The notes under the pieces are model-generated. The model did not search any database, was not told where the DNA came from, and saw nothing but the letters and a program-made list of their open reading frames with translations. From Caryophanales bacterium UBA6985 (lineage in GTDB: Bacteria; Bacillota_I; Bacilli_A; RF39; UBA660), in contig DJYF01000050.1 of assembly GCA_002450035.1 (NCBI GenBank), forward strand, positions 1 through 64,000: a DNA stretch of 64,000 nucleotides, in the 5' to 3' direction. This document shows, piece after piece, positions 44,469 to 53,130 of this stretch (positions are counted from its first letter, which is position 1; each line of letters starts with the position of its first letter). The translations under genes were made by a program, and so were the position numbers.

Positions 44469-44989
44469 TATACTGACTCCGTTACATTACAATCATATAA
44501 ATCATTAGCTACAAATGTTTTATAAACATCTTTAATATCTGATTCATGATTAATACCTATTTCTTTACTATATTCATCAAATATACTCGCATATGTTCCT
44601 ACATTTATTTCAGTATGAACACTTATATCTTTATCATTTATTCTTTTAACTATATATCTAAGACCATTATTATTAAATTTACTTCCTAAATCATTCTTAT
44701 ATTTTTCTAAATATTCATACATCTTATCGTATTCTTCAGACTTTTCATAACTATAAGTTTCATCTCTAAAGTACTCATATAAAACACCATCTTGTTTTTC
44801 TAAAAACTTAAATTGTAATACTTCTTTATATTCTTTACTATCTCCGTTCTTAGTACAAGTTAACCATTGATATCTTACTCTAGACTTAGAATACATAGAT
44901 GATAATAATATTAAAACTAAAAATCCTACAACTAAAATTATAGAAACTTTATATGGATTATATGTTGTCTTCTTCTTTATATCTTTCAT
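44468..44989 (-). CDS. Single-pass membrane protein of unknown function
   Basis: 173 residues from ATG 44989, where GGTGA is at SD distance. A basic N-terminus (MKDIKKKTTYNPYK) precedes one transmembrane helix (VSIILVVGFLVLILLSSMY). The remaining 135 residues are extracytoplasmic, charged, with two Cys about 130 residues apart. It is the first gene before holA and has a TGGTATAAT promoter at 45006. No family is recognised. It has the same design as the proteins at 49695 and 59409, with a short cytosolic part, one helix and a small outer domain, but I see no sequence similarity. Confidence 0.6.
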   Translation of the reverse strand: MKDIKKKTTYNPYKVSIILVVGFLVLILLSSMYSKSRVRYQWLTCTKNGDSKEYKEVLQFKFLEKQDGVLYEYFRDETYSYEKSEEYDKMYEYLEKYKNDLGSKFNNNGLRYIVKRINDKDISVHTEINVGTYASIFDEYSKEIGINHESDIKDVYKTFVANDLYDCNVTESV

Positions 44990-45005
44990 AAGATTCACCA
45001 TAACA

Positions 45006-45014
45006 ATTATACCA
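45006..45014 (-). promoter_or_regulatory. Extended -10 promoter before the membrane protein-holA unit
   Basis: TGGTATAAT on the minus strand, 16 bases from the ATG at 44989. Confidence 0.55.
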
Positions 45015-45050
45015 TGATAATTATAATTATTGGTAATATAAATAAAACAC

Positions 45051-45079
45051 TTGCAAATTTAAGAATTGTTTGTTATATT
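45051..45079 (+). promoter_or_regulatory. tRNA-His promoter
   Basis: TTGCAA (45051-45056), exactly 17 bases, TATATT (45074-45079) preceded by TGT; 12 bases before the tRNA. Confidence 0.75.
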
Positions 45080-45091
45080 ATTCACGTACTT

Positions 45092-45168
45092 GGCGGAGTT
45101 GGTGAAGTGGTTAACACGCCGGATTGTGGCTCCGGTATGCAAGGGTTCGATCCCCTTATTCCGCCCCA
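45092..45168 (+). tRNA. tRNA-His (GTG)
   Basis: 77 bases including the G at position -1 that marks tRNA-His, and an encoded CCA. Acceptor GCGGAGT pairs with ATTCCGC; the anticodon loop is TTGTGGC; the T-loop is TTCGATC. Confidence 0.93.
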
Positions 45169-45182
45169 TTTAAGTATATAAA

Positions 45183-45209
45183 AACAATATCTCACGATAT
45201 TGTTTTTTT
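45183..45209. terminator. Terminator after tRNA-His, probably shared with the convergent gene
   Basis: A 9-bp stem AACAATATC / GATATTGTT, TCAC loop and seven T on the plus strand; A-rich on the other side, so it can also serve the minus-strand gene ending at 45213. Confidence 0.88.
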
Positions 45210-45212
45210 ATT

Positions 45213-46055
45213 TTATTCAAAATATGTAATCGATTCTAAAGATCCATGAGTTGTTATATCTTTTATATATTCTCCATTAGAATAAAAATACTCACCTAAT
45301 ACAGACCCATGTCCTTCTTCAGATGTAAGTTCAATAATGGCATATTCACCTTTTGGAAAATAATTAATTGATGCACCTTTTGTATCCTTTGTTCTTTCCT
45401 TCGCATCTTTTGCTATTTTTTCTATTTTTTCATTCTCAATTATTACTTTATCATAATTTGAATCTCTTTTTGACAATTCAATTGAATCTTTATATATAGC
45501 TTCATATTCTTCGCATATATCCCCTGATCCTGAATACCTATATGTTGTTTCTTTTCTATTAAATATATTCTTTTGTAATGTTACTGTTACAGGTTTATTA
45601 TTTACTATTGCAATATAAGTATCTTCAGATGTTACAAAACCATTTTGATAATTATACTTTAATATATAATCACATTTGTTAATAACATATAATTCAAATA
45701 GATATGAAGATACAAATAATAATGAAGGAATAATCATTAATATTGTATATTTAATTGATCTATTATTATCATTCTTTTTTGTATTTTTAATCAATTTATT
45801 AGTACGACTAACACCAATAAAACATATAATGATTGAAATAAAAGAAATTGGAATGATATAAAAAATATCCCAATCTATTTCAACTATTTCACTGAAGTAA
45901 CATATATACATGCTTATTAATATATACATGATATAAACTTTAATTAAATTATTAAGAGTAATTAATTTCTTATTTTCTTTATTTGATTCAAAAAGAAAAT
46001 ACATAGATATTATAAAAAATAAAAAAACATTAAGATATATAGCTCCCTTTAACAT
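45213..46055 (-). CDS. Membrane protein of unknown function
   Basis: 280 residues from ATG 46055, with AGAGGATG upstream. Four hydrophobic helices lie in the first 125 residues (LNVFLFFIISMYFLF, YIMYILISMYICYF, FYIIPISFISIIICFIGV, YTILMIIPSLLFVSSYLF). A soluble beta-rich C-terminal domain of about 140 residues follows. No motif is recognised. It stands alone between tRNA-His and an operon of unknown genes, in a region richer in lineage-specific genes. Confidence 0.6.
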   Translation of the reverse strand: MLKGAIYLNVFLFFIISMYFLFESNKENKKLITLNNLIKVYIMYILISMYICYFSEIVEIDWDIFYIIPISFISIIICFIGVSRTNKLIKNTKKNDNNRSIKYTILMIIPSLLFVSSYLFELYVINKCDYILKYNYQNGFVTSEDTYIAIVNNKPVTVTLQKNIFNRKETTYRYSGSGDICEEYEAIYKDSIELSKRDSNYDKVIIENEKIEKIAKDAKERTKDTKGASINYFPKGEYAIIELTSEEGHGSVLGEYFYSNGEYIKDITTHGSLESITYFE

Positions 46056-46126
46056 TGATGAACATCCTCTCATACTCTATAACTAGTTTAATACATTTTA
46101 TCATTCTTTAAAATTTTATTAAATAA

Positions 46127-46154
46127 AAAAACGAATCTAATTTGATTCGTTTTT
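46127..46154 (-). terminator. Terminator of the three-gene unknown operon
   Basis: An 11-bp stem (AAAAACGAATC / GATTCGTTTTT) with a six-base loop, overlapping the stop at 46137; a T run follows on the minus strand. Confidence 0.88.
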
Positions 46155-46850
46155 CTTTTTAAATAATGATTTATTCTTTTCAACGTCTCTCATTATTTCA
46201 TTTCTAAATACGACATATGGTTTACAACCCATTCCAATATCACATAAAAGATCAATATCATCTCTTGTATTACTTCCTTCATATCTAGATAATTCTTCAA
46301 AACTAGTTAATTTGTAGTAATTATCTTTATCCATAACTAGGTTACGAGTCCAATCAAGAACAACAAATCTATCATCATCTTTAACTTCAAGTATAGAATG
46401 TAATACTTTAGAAGATCCTATTGTTATATAACCAGTTACAACATATGAATTAGGAACACTAGATGAAATACCCATTATACTTGAATGACAAGTGCCATAT
46501 CTTTTATCACTTAATAATTCTTTTTTTATTCCTGGACCTTCAGAAATTCTAGAAATAAGATTAAAAGGAATAGATACTTCTTCATCATTATAAACATATC
46601 CATCTTTTTCTTCATCATAACTAATCTTAGATATATCTATATTAACTTGTTTATTTAAAAAATCTTTAATTTTAACTAATAGATTTCTTTTTTCATGTCT
46701 AGTAAATCTATCTAAAGTTATAAATCTTAATGCATCTTCTCTACTACCTTGTTCTTCACTTGGTAAATTAGGATAATCTTTAAACAATAATTCATAAGTA
46801 TTATTATTTATACCATCATTAACATTGCTGCCATCTAATCTAGTTGCCAT
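46137..46850 (-). CDS. Transglutaminase-like cysteine protein (putative)
   Basis: 237 residues without signal peptide or membrane helix. The middle of the protein has the order of the transglutaminase core: RYGTCHSSIMGIS (Cys121), about 30 residues, VLHSILEV (His151), then FVVLDWTRN (Asp166). Spacing and the vDxTrn-like end fit the Cys-His-Asp triad of transglutaminase/papain-like folds. This is my reading of the pattern; no named subfamily is recognised. It has an AAAGGAG SD inside the preceding gene and overlaps it by 11 bases. Last gene of a three-gene operon of unknown role. Confidence 0.55.
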   Translation of the reverse strand: MATRLDGSNVNDGINNNTYELLFKDYPNLPSEEQGSREDALRFITLDRFTRHEKRNLLVKIKDFLNKQVNIDISKISYDEEKDGYVYNDEEVSIPFNLISRISEGPGIKKELLSDKRYGTCHSSIMGISSSVPNSYVVTGYITIGSSKVLHSILEVKDDDRFVVLDWTRNLVMDKDNYYKLTSFEELSRYEGSNTRDDIDLLCDIGMGCKPYVVFRNEIMRDVEKNKSLFKKKNESN

Positions 46851-47961
46851 TTTTATTTCTCCTTTTTATCTTTAATTTTAAATAATCTCCCTCTATATTA
46901 ACATCATTAACAATATTAATATCAGGATATTGTTCTTCAATTCTATACATTAGATTAAATAAATCTTCTGTTTTTAAACGACTAATTGTATCTTCTCTAT
47001 TATATACTTTATTATACCAATTAACAGCAGTTTCATATTCACGTTCTAATGAAGCTACTGAAGGCATAGTGGATAATAAATTACCAATACGAACCACATC
47101 ATCTTTTGCTCTTTCACCCATTATTTGATGATATTCATAATTAAGTACTTGCATACTAGGAACAACTATTGTAGTTATTCCTTTTTTCTTAAGTTCATTA
47201 ATAAAATATATTAAAGAATATACTCTACTTGGATGTACATTTGTGTTTTCTATACCTTTATTAATCTTATATAGTTTTCTTTCTATTTTTTTACTATTAT
47301 GTCTATATTTAGCACTTTGAACTCCATAGATATAACAATTATTATCTTTATCTATGTCATATAAAATATGAGGTAATTCATAATCTTCTTCTTTTTCATC
47401 AGTAATACTAAAAATCATACTTCTAGTTGATTCATCCCAGGTAGGATTACTTATAGTTTTCATTTTAACTTTATAATCATAAAACATATCTACTATAGTA
47501 AAATCATAATTATCTAAAGTATGATTTTTTAAAAACTCTAACTGTTTTTCTAAAAAACTTTCGATATTATTAACATCTTCAATTCCCATACGTAACCAAA
47601 TACGTCTCATTAAATACATTGCATAACTTCTTTCAGATGGACGATCAGTATACTTTGATTCTAATTCAAGCGATGCATTAACTATATCAGTTAATAAATG
47701 GAAAAAACGTGAGGTATCATGTACATTAATAGTAAGTACTCCTTCATCTTGACTCATTACTTTTTCAATATTTTCATCACTTATATCAGGAGTCCAATAA
47801 CCTTCAAGTTTATGAGGATTATTTTTTACATGGTTAAATAATTCTAATCCACTTTCCCCAAAGTTAAAATTAATATTAGGTACATCTCTACCACTTTTAA
47901 TATCATATATAACTCTTTCAACAAATAATTCAATGGTTTCTTTAAACTCTATCTTTTTCAT
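46840..47961 (-). CDS. Protein of unknown function
   Basis: 373 residues from ATG 47961, because AGGAG (which includes the previous gene's TAG stop) is seven bases before it. It is cytosolic, highly charged and free of Cys. Segments such as YIYGVQSAKYRHNSKKIERKLYKIN (core YIYGVQSAKY) and VHPSRVYSLIYFINELKKKGITTIVVPSM alternate helix and strand, suggesting an alpha/beta domain. I recognise no family or catalytic motif. It sits between the duplicated-domain protein and the transglutaminase-like protein, with overlaps or near-overlaps on both sides, so the three products probably act together. Confidence 0.6.
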   Translation of the reverse strand: MKKIEFKETIELFVERVIYDIKSGRDVPNINFNFGESGLELFNHVKNNPHKLEGYWTPDISDENIEKVMSQDEGVLTINVHDTSRFFHLLTDIVNASLELESKYTDRPSERSYAMYLMRRIWLRMGIEDVNNIESFLEKQLEFLKNHTLDNYDFTIVDMFYDYKVKMKTISNPTWDESTRSMIFSITDEKEEDYELPHILYDIDKDNNCYIYGVQSAKYRHNSKKIERKLYKINKGIENTNVHPSRVYSLIYFINELKKKGITTIVVPSMQVLNYEYHQIMGERAKDDVVRIGNLLSTMPSVASLEREYETAVNWYNKVYNREDTISRLKTEDLFNLMYRIEEQYPDINIVNDVNIEGDYLKLKIKRRNKNGN

Positions 47962-47970
47962 AGGCATCTC

Positions 47971-48825
47971 CTAGATGAGTTTTTTATCATCTTTTCTTAA
48001 TAAAGACAACTTTTTATCCAAATCAAATAAGTCATAGAAATAACCAGCATCTGTACCAATTACTTCATCATCAAGTGTAATTACTCCATCAACACTACTT
48101 AATTTAATATTGTATCTATTACAATATTCAACCATGATTGAAAAAATAATATTTCTAACATCTTTATACATATTCTTAGATGCATCTTTAATATAAGAAA
48201 CTGATAATAAAGAATCTGGTAATTTACCCATATTAACTAAATTACAAACTTCACTTGATTTATCATTGTAAAAACTTGTAACAAAATCATAATCGAATAT
48301 TTCACAATTTATAACTGCATCAAATGTTTCATCACAATCACGATAACCCAAAAATTTTTTATCCATTTTATCTTTATAAGACTTAGCTAAACTTGATTTA
48401 AATGAACAAGTATCTTTCTTTTCTTTTATTGTTTGTAACATATCATCTAATTCAAATATATTATAAAATAGTTCATTGCCATCACCTATTATTACTCCAT
48501 TAACAACAAGACATTCATCATTTACTTCATAAGGTATTTCGTTTTTCTTACAATACTTAATGATATATTGAACTACCATTTGATATAACATACGATTAGT
48601 AAATCTTAAAACAGTATTAATTGCCTCTACATTATCACAACAACCATAATTAAAAACATAATCATCAAAATGATCACACGTATTAAAAAAGGTCTTTAAA
48701 AAACCATCGTCAAATTCAGTACACTTTAATAATTTATTATGTAAATAATTAGTTGTACTATAACCAAAATAATCTAATAATAATCCTTTTTTATATTGTT
48801 TTTCTAAATCTTTAATTAAATCCAT
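47971..48825 (-). CDS. Unknown protein built from two copies of a ~105-residue domain
   Basis: 284 residues. Residues about 30-132 and 170-276 align: LKCTEFDDGFLKTFF with INCEIFDYDFVTSFY, YIIKYCKKNEIPYE with IMVEYCNRYNIKLS, and LVVNGVIIGDGNELFYNIFELDDML with VITLDDEVIGTDAGYFYDLFDLDKKL, so the protein arose by internal duplication. Cysteines are frequent (about 10), but without CxxC pairs. No known family. It is the first gene of the operon containing the gene at 46840 and the transglutaminase-like gene. Confidence 0.62.
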   Translation of the reverse strand: MDLIKDLEKQYKKGLLLDYFGYSTTNYLHNKLLKCTEFDDGFLKTFFNTCDHFDDYVFNYGCCDNVEAINTVLRFTNRMLYQMVVQYIIKYCKKNEIPYEVNDECLVVNGVIIGDGNELFYNIFELDDMLQTIKEKKDTCSFKSSLAKSYKDKMDKKFLGYRDCDETFDAVINCEIFDYDFVTSFYNDKSSEVCNLVNMGKLPDSLLSVSYIKDASKNMYKDVRNIIFSIMVEYCNRYNIKLSSVDGVITLDDEVIGTDAGYFYDLFDLDKKLSLLRKDDKKLI

Positions 48826-48897
48826 AATTAACCCCTTTATTTAGGAATGTATTATACACTTATTTATAAAAAACGCAAATTTAGGGCATTAAAAAAG

Positions 48898-48913
48898 GTG
48901 GTATTTCTACCAC
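48898..48913 (-). terminator. Terminator of the Cys-rich protein gene
   Basis: Stem GTGGTA / TACCAC with a TTTC loop (plus-strand reading) and CTTTTTT on the minus strand, overlapping the stop at 48907. Confidence 0.8.
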
Positions 48914-49518
48914 ACAATTGTATTTTCTTTATTTTTTCTAGCTCTTACCTTTTTTAATTCTTCCGTATTAGGAACTTTATACTTCATATGATGTGTTGCA
49001 CATTCACATCTACAACTACTACAACCATCAAAGAAATCACATCTCTTCTTATCAAGAATACCAAAAGTAGCTTCTGGACAAACATTATTTTCTTCCCAAT
49101 AAGCTAAGGCATCATATGGAGTAAAATAGCCTTCTTCATATATTTGATCACATACTTCATCAGTTAAATTATCAAAGAATGCAAGTACTTGTTTTCTAAC
49201 AATGATAGAGTTAACTAAACCTTTTAATGCAACAATTTGTCCTTTATTACCATGAGTAAGAATAGCCTTTTCTATTAGTTCATCTTCAATTGATTTTAAA
49301 TACATTAAATAAAAATTTCTATATTCTTCAAAATCATTAAAAACATAAACTTCTTGTTTATCACACGCACGAGGATACATATGTAATTTTGAATTAATCT
49401 CTCTCACTGATGGATGACTTACTTTTTTAGCTTTAACAAAAGATAAAAATAAGTTAGTTTCAAAATCTAATTTAGGTATATCTCTTCTCTTTCTAAACTT
49501 AATTATTTTCTTTTTCAT
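48907..49518 (-). CDS. Protein of unknown function with C-terminal Cys cluster
   Basis: 203 residues. A very basic N-terminus (MKKKIIKFRKRRD), a helical middle, then a metal-binding-like cluster CDFFDGCSSCRCECATHH at about residues 160-177: five Cys and two His within 18 residues. The tail is basic again. A zinc or iron-sulfur site is plausible, and the basic ends suggest nucleic-acid contact, but no family is recognised. It lies alone, with tRNA-Thr directly upstream on the same strand (the gap is about 27 bases), so the two may be cotranscribed. Confidence 0.6.
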   Translation of the reverse strand: MKKKIIKFRKRRDIPKLDFETNLFLSFVKAKKVSHPSVREINSKLHMYPRACDKQEVYVFNDFEEYRNFYLMYLKSIEDELIEKAILTHGNKGQIVALKGLVNSIIVRKQVLAFFDNLTDEVCDQIYEEGYFTPYDALAYWEENNVCPEATFGILDKKRCDFFDGCSSCRCECATHHMKYKVPNTEELKKVRARKNKENTIVW

Positions 49519-49545
49519 GAGTTCTCCCTGACCTAAATAATATTA

Positions 49546-49621
49546 TGGTGCTGGCTAGAGGACTCGAACCTCCGACCTATGCGTTACGAGGGCATTGCAC
49601 TACCAACTGTGCTAAGCCAGC
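49546..49621 (-). tRNA. tRNA-Thr (CGT)
   Basis: 76 bases with encoded CCA. Acceptor GCTGGCT pairs with AGCCAGC; anticodon loop CTCGTAA gives CGT; T-loop TTCGAGT. No terminator separates it from the gene at 48907. Confidence 0.92.
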
Positions 49622-49633
49622 AACATTACATTT

Positions 49634-49642
49634 ATTATATCA
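49634..49642 (-). promoter_or_regulatory. Extended -10 promoter of tRNA-Thr
   Basis: TGATATAAT on the minus strand, 12 bases before the tRNA 5' end. Confidence 0.6.
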
Positions 49643-49670
49643 CTAACGTGTTCTTTTTTTAATTAATATT

Positions 49671-49679
49671 TGATATAAT
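49671..49679 (+). promoter_or_regulatory. Extended -10 promoter of the small membrane protein gene
   Basis: TGATATAAT, 15 bases before the ATG at 49695; divergent from the tRNA-Thr promoter. Confidence 0.55.
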
Positions 49680-49694
49680 TTACTAGGTGATAAA

Positions 49695-50132
49695 ATGAAA
49701 AAAACTAGAAGAAAATTAAACAAGAAATTTGTAATAACAACAGCTATATTACTAACAATATTAATAATATCAACAACATTCTTAATAATTGTTAAACATA
49801 ACAAAAAGGAAGATGTTAGAATAAAAATAGATGATATAAAAGGTAATACTTACAAATATAATATAAAAGATCAATTTACTAATGTAACTAAGAGTTCAAT
49901 TACTTTTAATGACGATGGTAAAACAGGTAAAAAAGAAATATTTTTAACTAATAATATAGATAATAAAGATAATACATCTACAATTGATTTTACTTACTCA
50001 ATTGCCAAAGATGAAATAGAAGGCTATGTAATAGAACTAAAATACAATATAATAACTGAAACATATAAAGTTAATTATGAAACAGGTTGTATTTATAATG
50101 CTCATGATAAATTAATTACTTATTGCAAATAA
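49695..50132 (+). CDS. Small single-pass exported protein of unknown function
   Basis: 145 residues. Basic start (MKKTRRKLNKKF), one hydrophobic helix (VITTAILLTILIISTTFLIIV), then an outer domain of about 105 residues rich in Lys, Asp, Asn and Thr with alternating strand pattern. Two Cys lie near the C-terminus (GCIYN, YCK). No sorting motif and no lipobox. SD AGGTGAT. It has its own promoter and a strong terminator. Confidence 0.65.
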   Translation: MKKTRRKLNKKFVITTAILLTILIISTTFLIIVKHNKKEDVRIKIDDIKGNTYKYNIKDQFTNVTKSSITFNDDGKTGKKEIFLTNNIDNKDNTSTIDFTYSIAKDEIEGYVIELKYNIITETYKVNYETGCIYNAHDKLITYCK

Positions 50133-50170
50133 AAAGAACTTATCAATGTCATAAGTTCTTTTTATTTTTC
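50131..50170 (+). terminator. Terminator of the small membrane protein gene
   Basis: A 13-bp stem (AAAAAGAACTTAT / ATAAGTTCTTTTT), a seven-base loop and trailing T-rich tract, starting within the stop codon. Confidence 0.9.
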
Positions 50171-50289
50171 TAGTTGTATAAATTATCAAGTTTGAGTCGA
50201 TTTATTGTTTTTTGCTTTCGGTAAGGTTTTATTTGGATCAATTCACCAAAAGCTATTAAATAATAGCATATTTTATTTAAATAAGCAAA

Positions 50290-50853
50290 TTACTCATTAC
50301 TTAAAAACTCAAATATTTCTTTCCAATCCTTATATACTCTTCTATTAGCACTATCATTTTTACCATTAGAAATAAGTATACCTTTTACATTTGTACCATT
50401 TAGACTATTAATATTATCAACATCATCATCTATTAAATAATCTATTTCTTCATCTAAACAAGTATGAACCTTATTAAAACACTCAAATATAATACTATGA
50501 TATTTAAATCTATGTTTATCTAACCAATTCTTAGTAATATCTTCTCCTCCTGGTCCATTTATATTTCTTCTGGTTACAAATATAATAATATTACCTTGAT
50601 TATATAATTCATTAATAAAAAAGTTAGCAAATGATTTTACTTTTATCTTTTCAAATAGTCTCTTATCTTTTACATATTTAAAAAAATTTTCAACATCTTC
50701 GCTTGTCCAATAAAACATATCAGTTAATAGATAAGCATTTCTATTTTTAAAGCCTTTACCTAAAAGATATTTCTTATCCCATTTTAAAGCATACTTTATT
50801 AATGCATCTTGAGTTCTTGCAACGGTATCATCTATATCTATTCCAATTCTCAT
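50290..50853 (-). CDS. HAD-family 5'(3')-nucleotidase-like protein
   Basis: 187 residues. Motif I IGIDIDDTVARTQ has both catalytic Asp; motif II is FVTRRN; motif IV LIDDDVDN. The cap after motif I is small and helical, as in the NT5C-type deoxyribonucleotidases and B. subtilis YqfW-like proteins. It probably removes phosphate from nucleotides, but the substrate is not certain. It begins seven bases after the stop of the OatA-like gene, so the two share a transcript although no functional link is known. Confidence 0.75.
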   Translation of the reverse strand: MRIGIDIDDTVARTQDALIKYALKWDKKYLLGKGFKNRNAYLLTDMFYWTSEDVENFFKYVKDKRLFEKIKVKSFANFFINELYNQGNIIIFVTRRNINGPGGEDITKNWLDKHRFKYHSIIFECFNKVHTCLDEEIDYLIDDDVDNINSLNGTNVKGILISNGKNDSANRRVYKDWKEIFEFLSNE

Positions 50854-50860
50854 TTCACAC

Positions 50861-53056
50861 CTACTTCACATTCTCTTTTATAAAACTATATAAAGCACTA
50901 TTACCTTCATTTGATAAATGAAGACCATCTGATAATAAGTACTTTTCATTATTTAATAGTTCATTATAAAAATCAAATACAAATACGTTATCACTTTTTA
51001 TACTACTTAAATCTAAATTAGTAACATTAATAATATAAAGATTTATATCACTTAATACACTTATAATATCTTTATAATCATCTATATTTAATTTCATTGA
51101 TTTATCAAATACTAAAACAATATTTTTAGTTATAGTTTTATTATCTTTGATAGTTTCTAAATCACTTTTTAATGTCTTATAATTGTATTTAGAATTAGTA
51201 ATATATTTGTTATTTGAATTATCTTCAAAATAACTAGATAAACCAATTAATAAGTCATTACCAAAGTAAGTAAATTTGTTATTTCGAGCATCTTCATGTT
51301 CTTTTAGTATCTTTTCTTTTTCTTGATTATATCTTTCTAAATATAAGTTATAAATAGCATCATAAATACTATCTGTGAATGCTTTTCTTCCTGATGAAGT
51401 TAAATGTATACCATCAGCTGCAAAGTATTCAAAGTGTCCTTTTGAAATTTGTTCCCAATCAATAATATGTAAGTTTTCATGTTCAGAAGCAAACTTTTTA
51501 ATCTTATCATTAAAATGAACCGAACTATCATTAGTAACAGTCATCCAAAATACATCCCTGTCTCCAATAGTTGCAAGTGTATCAAGTTTAGCCTTATTAT
51601 TACAATCTCCATTTGCTCCAAAATTCATAACAATTGGATTACCTAACATATTCTTCTTTTTTAAATCACTTAATATTGGATTAGCTTTATAACATGTTCT
51701 TGATATTTCAGCATCAAAGTAACCATTTTTAAATGTTGATTTAAGCGTAGGAACAGCACCTAACATAACTGAGTCTCCAACACATACTATAGATAATTCT
51801 TTTACTTGTTCTTTTAAAGCTTCTTTATCATTATCAAGACTACTAAGTATATTATTCCACTCTTCTTCTTCACTTTTTAAAGTTTTAAAATATGCTTCAT
51901 TATATTCATCTATCTTAGACTGATTAACTTTTAATTCTTCTTTTAATTTAATCATATCTTCTGAATAGTCTTTAGCTCTAACAAATTTAATAAAACCAAT
52001 TATACTAAAGAATAATATAATTACTAAGAAAACATAATTAATATATCTAGTTATCTTTTTATCATGTTTATCAAATGAAAAACTAATAATAATTGAAATA
52101 ACAAGTATTAATAATACTTCAAGATAATAGTTAGTAATACCCATATAACCAAATATAAAAATAACTGGATATTGTACTAAATAAACTGGATATGTTATTT
52201 TACCAAGTATATTAAGTATTGGTATCTTACCTTTATAAATTAAAGAATAATCTATAAGTCTTAAAGATATAAATGATACTATGATCATACTAGCTATTAA
52301 GAACTTAGACTTATCACTTATAACAATACATAAGAATATAAGAGCTCCTAAGTAGAGCAAGAACATTAATCTATTTAGTATCTTATTATTATAAATAAAT
52401 CCATTTATAAAACTACCGTAGTAGTGATACATAAATCCAAATAATAAACCATATATTAAAGAAAAACTTCTAGAGAATGTATCATAGTATAAGAATATTC
52501 TGCTTGAATTATGTCCTTGATAGATAAAGTATCCTGTACTAATAACAGATAATAAGATTAATACTCTAATAGGACGTTTACCTTTATTATTTTTACCTAT
52601 TCTTTTTAAAATCATAAATATAAAAGGAAATACTAATTCAAATTGTAATAATATACCTAAATACCAACAATGCATAAAAGGAGATGCAATATGTCTTGCA
52701 AAGTAATCTAAATTAGTATTAAGTTGCCAATAATTATTATATCCACCGAGTATAGAAAATACTTCAGGTTTTAAATTTAACCAGTTATACTCTTTAAATA
52801 AAGCAATTACACCTATACTTATAAATATAACTGCTACCATAGGAATATATACTCTATATATTCTAGTAATATAGTATTTTAATATATTAAACTTTTCATG
52901 TTTAAAAACTGATATACAAGACAAAAAAGAAGTTAATACAAAGAAGGTACAAACAGCTAAAAAACCACCTTCAACTAACCCTATATGATACAAAAAAACA
53001 AATATACAAGAAATAATTCTTATAATATCAATATCATAATAATAACTCTTCTTCAT
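50861..53056 (-). CDS. OatA-like membrane acyltransferase with two C-terminal SGNH domains, the second degenerate
   Basis: 731 residues from ATG 53056. Residues about 1-365 form an acyltransferase-3 domain with about ten helices, the His of FLYHIGLVEGGF and the RxxR motif TRIYRVYIP. A coiled-coil linker follows (about 365-420). SGNH domain 1 (about 423-575) has the nucleophile in CVGDSVMLG, NFGANGD and DGIHLTSSG. A second copy (about 595-731) repeats the pattern, but block I reads YFGNDLLIGLS, so the Ser is Asp, while DGLHLSNEG is intact. OatA O-acetylates peptidoglycan MurNAc and gives lysozyme resistance; it is normally about 600 residues with a single SGNH domain. Confidence 0.85.
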   Translation of the reverse strand: MKKSYYYDIDIIRIISCIFVFLYHIGLVEGGFLAVCTFFVLTSFLSCISVFKHEKFNILKYYITRIYRVYIPMVAVIFISIGVIALFKEYNWLNLKPEVFSILGGYNNYWQLNTNLDYFARHIASPFMHCWYLGILLQFELVFPFIFMILKRIGKNNKGKRPIRVLILLSVISTGYFIYQGHNSSRIFLYYDTFSRSFSLIYGLLFGFMYHYYGSFINGFIYNNKILNRLMFLLYLGALIFLCIVISDKSKFLIASMIIVSFISLRLIDYSLIYKGKIPILNILGKITYPVYLVQYPVIFIFGYMGITNYYLEVLLILVISIIISFSFDKHDKKITRYINYVFLVIILFFSIIGFIKFVRAKDYSEDMIKLKEELKVNQSKIDEYNEAYFKTLKSEEEEWNNILSSLDNDKEALKEQVKELSIVCVGDSVMLGAVPTLKSTFKNGYFDAEISRTCYKANPILSDLKKKNMLGNPIVMNFGANGDCNNKAKLDTLATIGDRDVFWMTVTNDSSVHFNDKIKKFASEHENLHIIDWEQISKGHFEYFAADGIHLTSSGRKAFTDSIYDAIYNLYLERYNQEKEKILKEHEDARNNKFTYFGNDLLIGLSSYFEDNSNNKYITNSKYNYKTLKSDLETIKDNKTITKNIVLVFDKSMKLNIDDYKDIISVLSDINLYIINVTNLDLSSIKSDNVFVFDFYNELLNNEKYLLSDGLHLSNEGNSALYSFIKENVK

Positions 53057-53077
53057 ACAAAACAACTCTCTATAATC

Positions 53078-53086
53078 ATTATAACA
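53078..53086 (-). promoter_or_regulatory. Extended -10 promoter of the OatA-like gene
   Basis: TGTTATAAT on the minus strand, 21 bases before the ATG at 53056. Confidence 0.6.
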
Positions 53087-53102
53087 TAAGTTAAAATAAA
53101 AA

Positions 53103-53130
53103 AAGATAAAATAGGAATCTATTTTATCTT
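53103..53130 (-). terminator. Terminator of the HipA-like gene
   Basis: A 12-bp stem (AAGATAAAATAG / CTATTTTATCTT), a four-base loop and T run on the minus strand; overlaps the stop at 53119. Confidence 0.9.
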
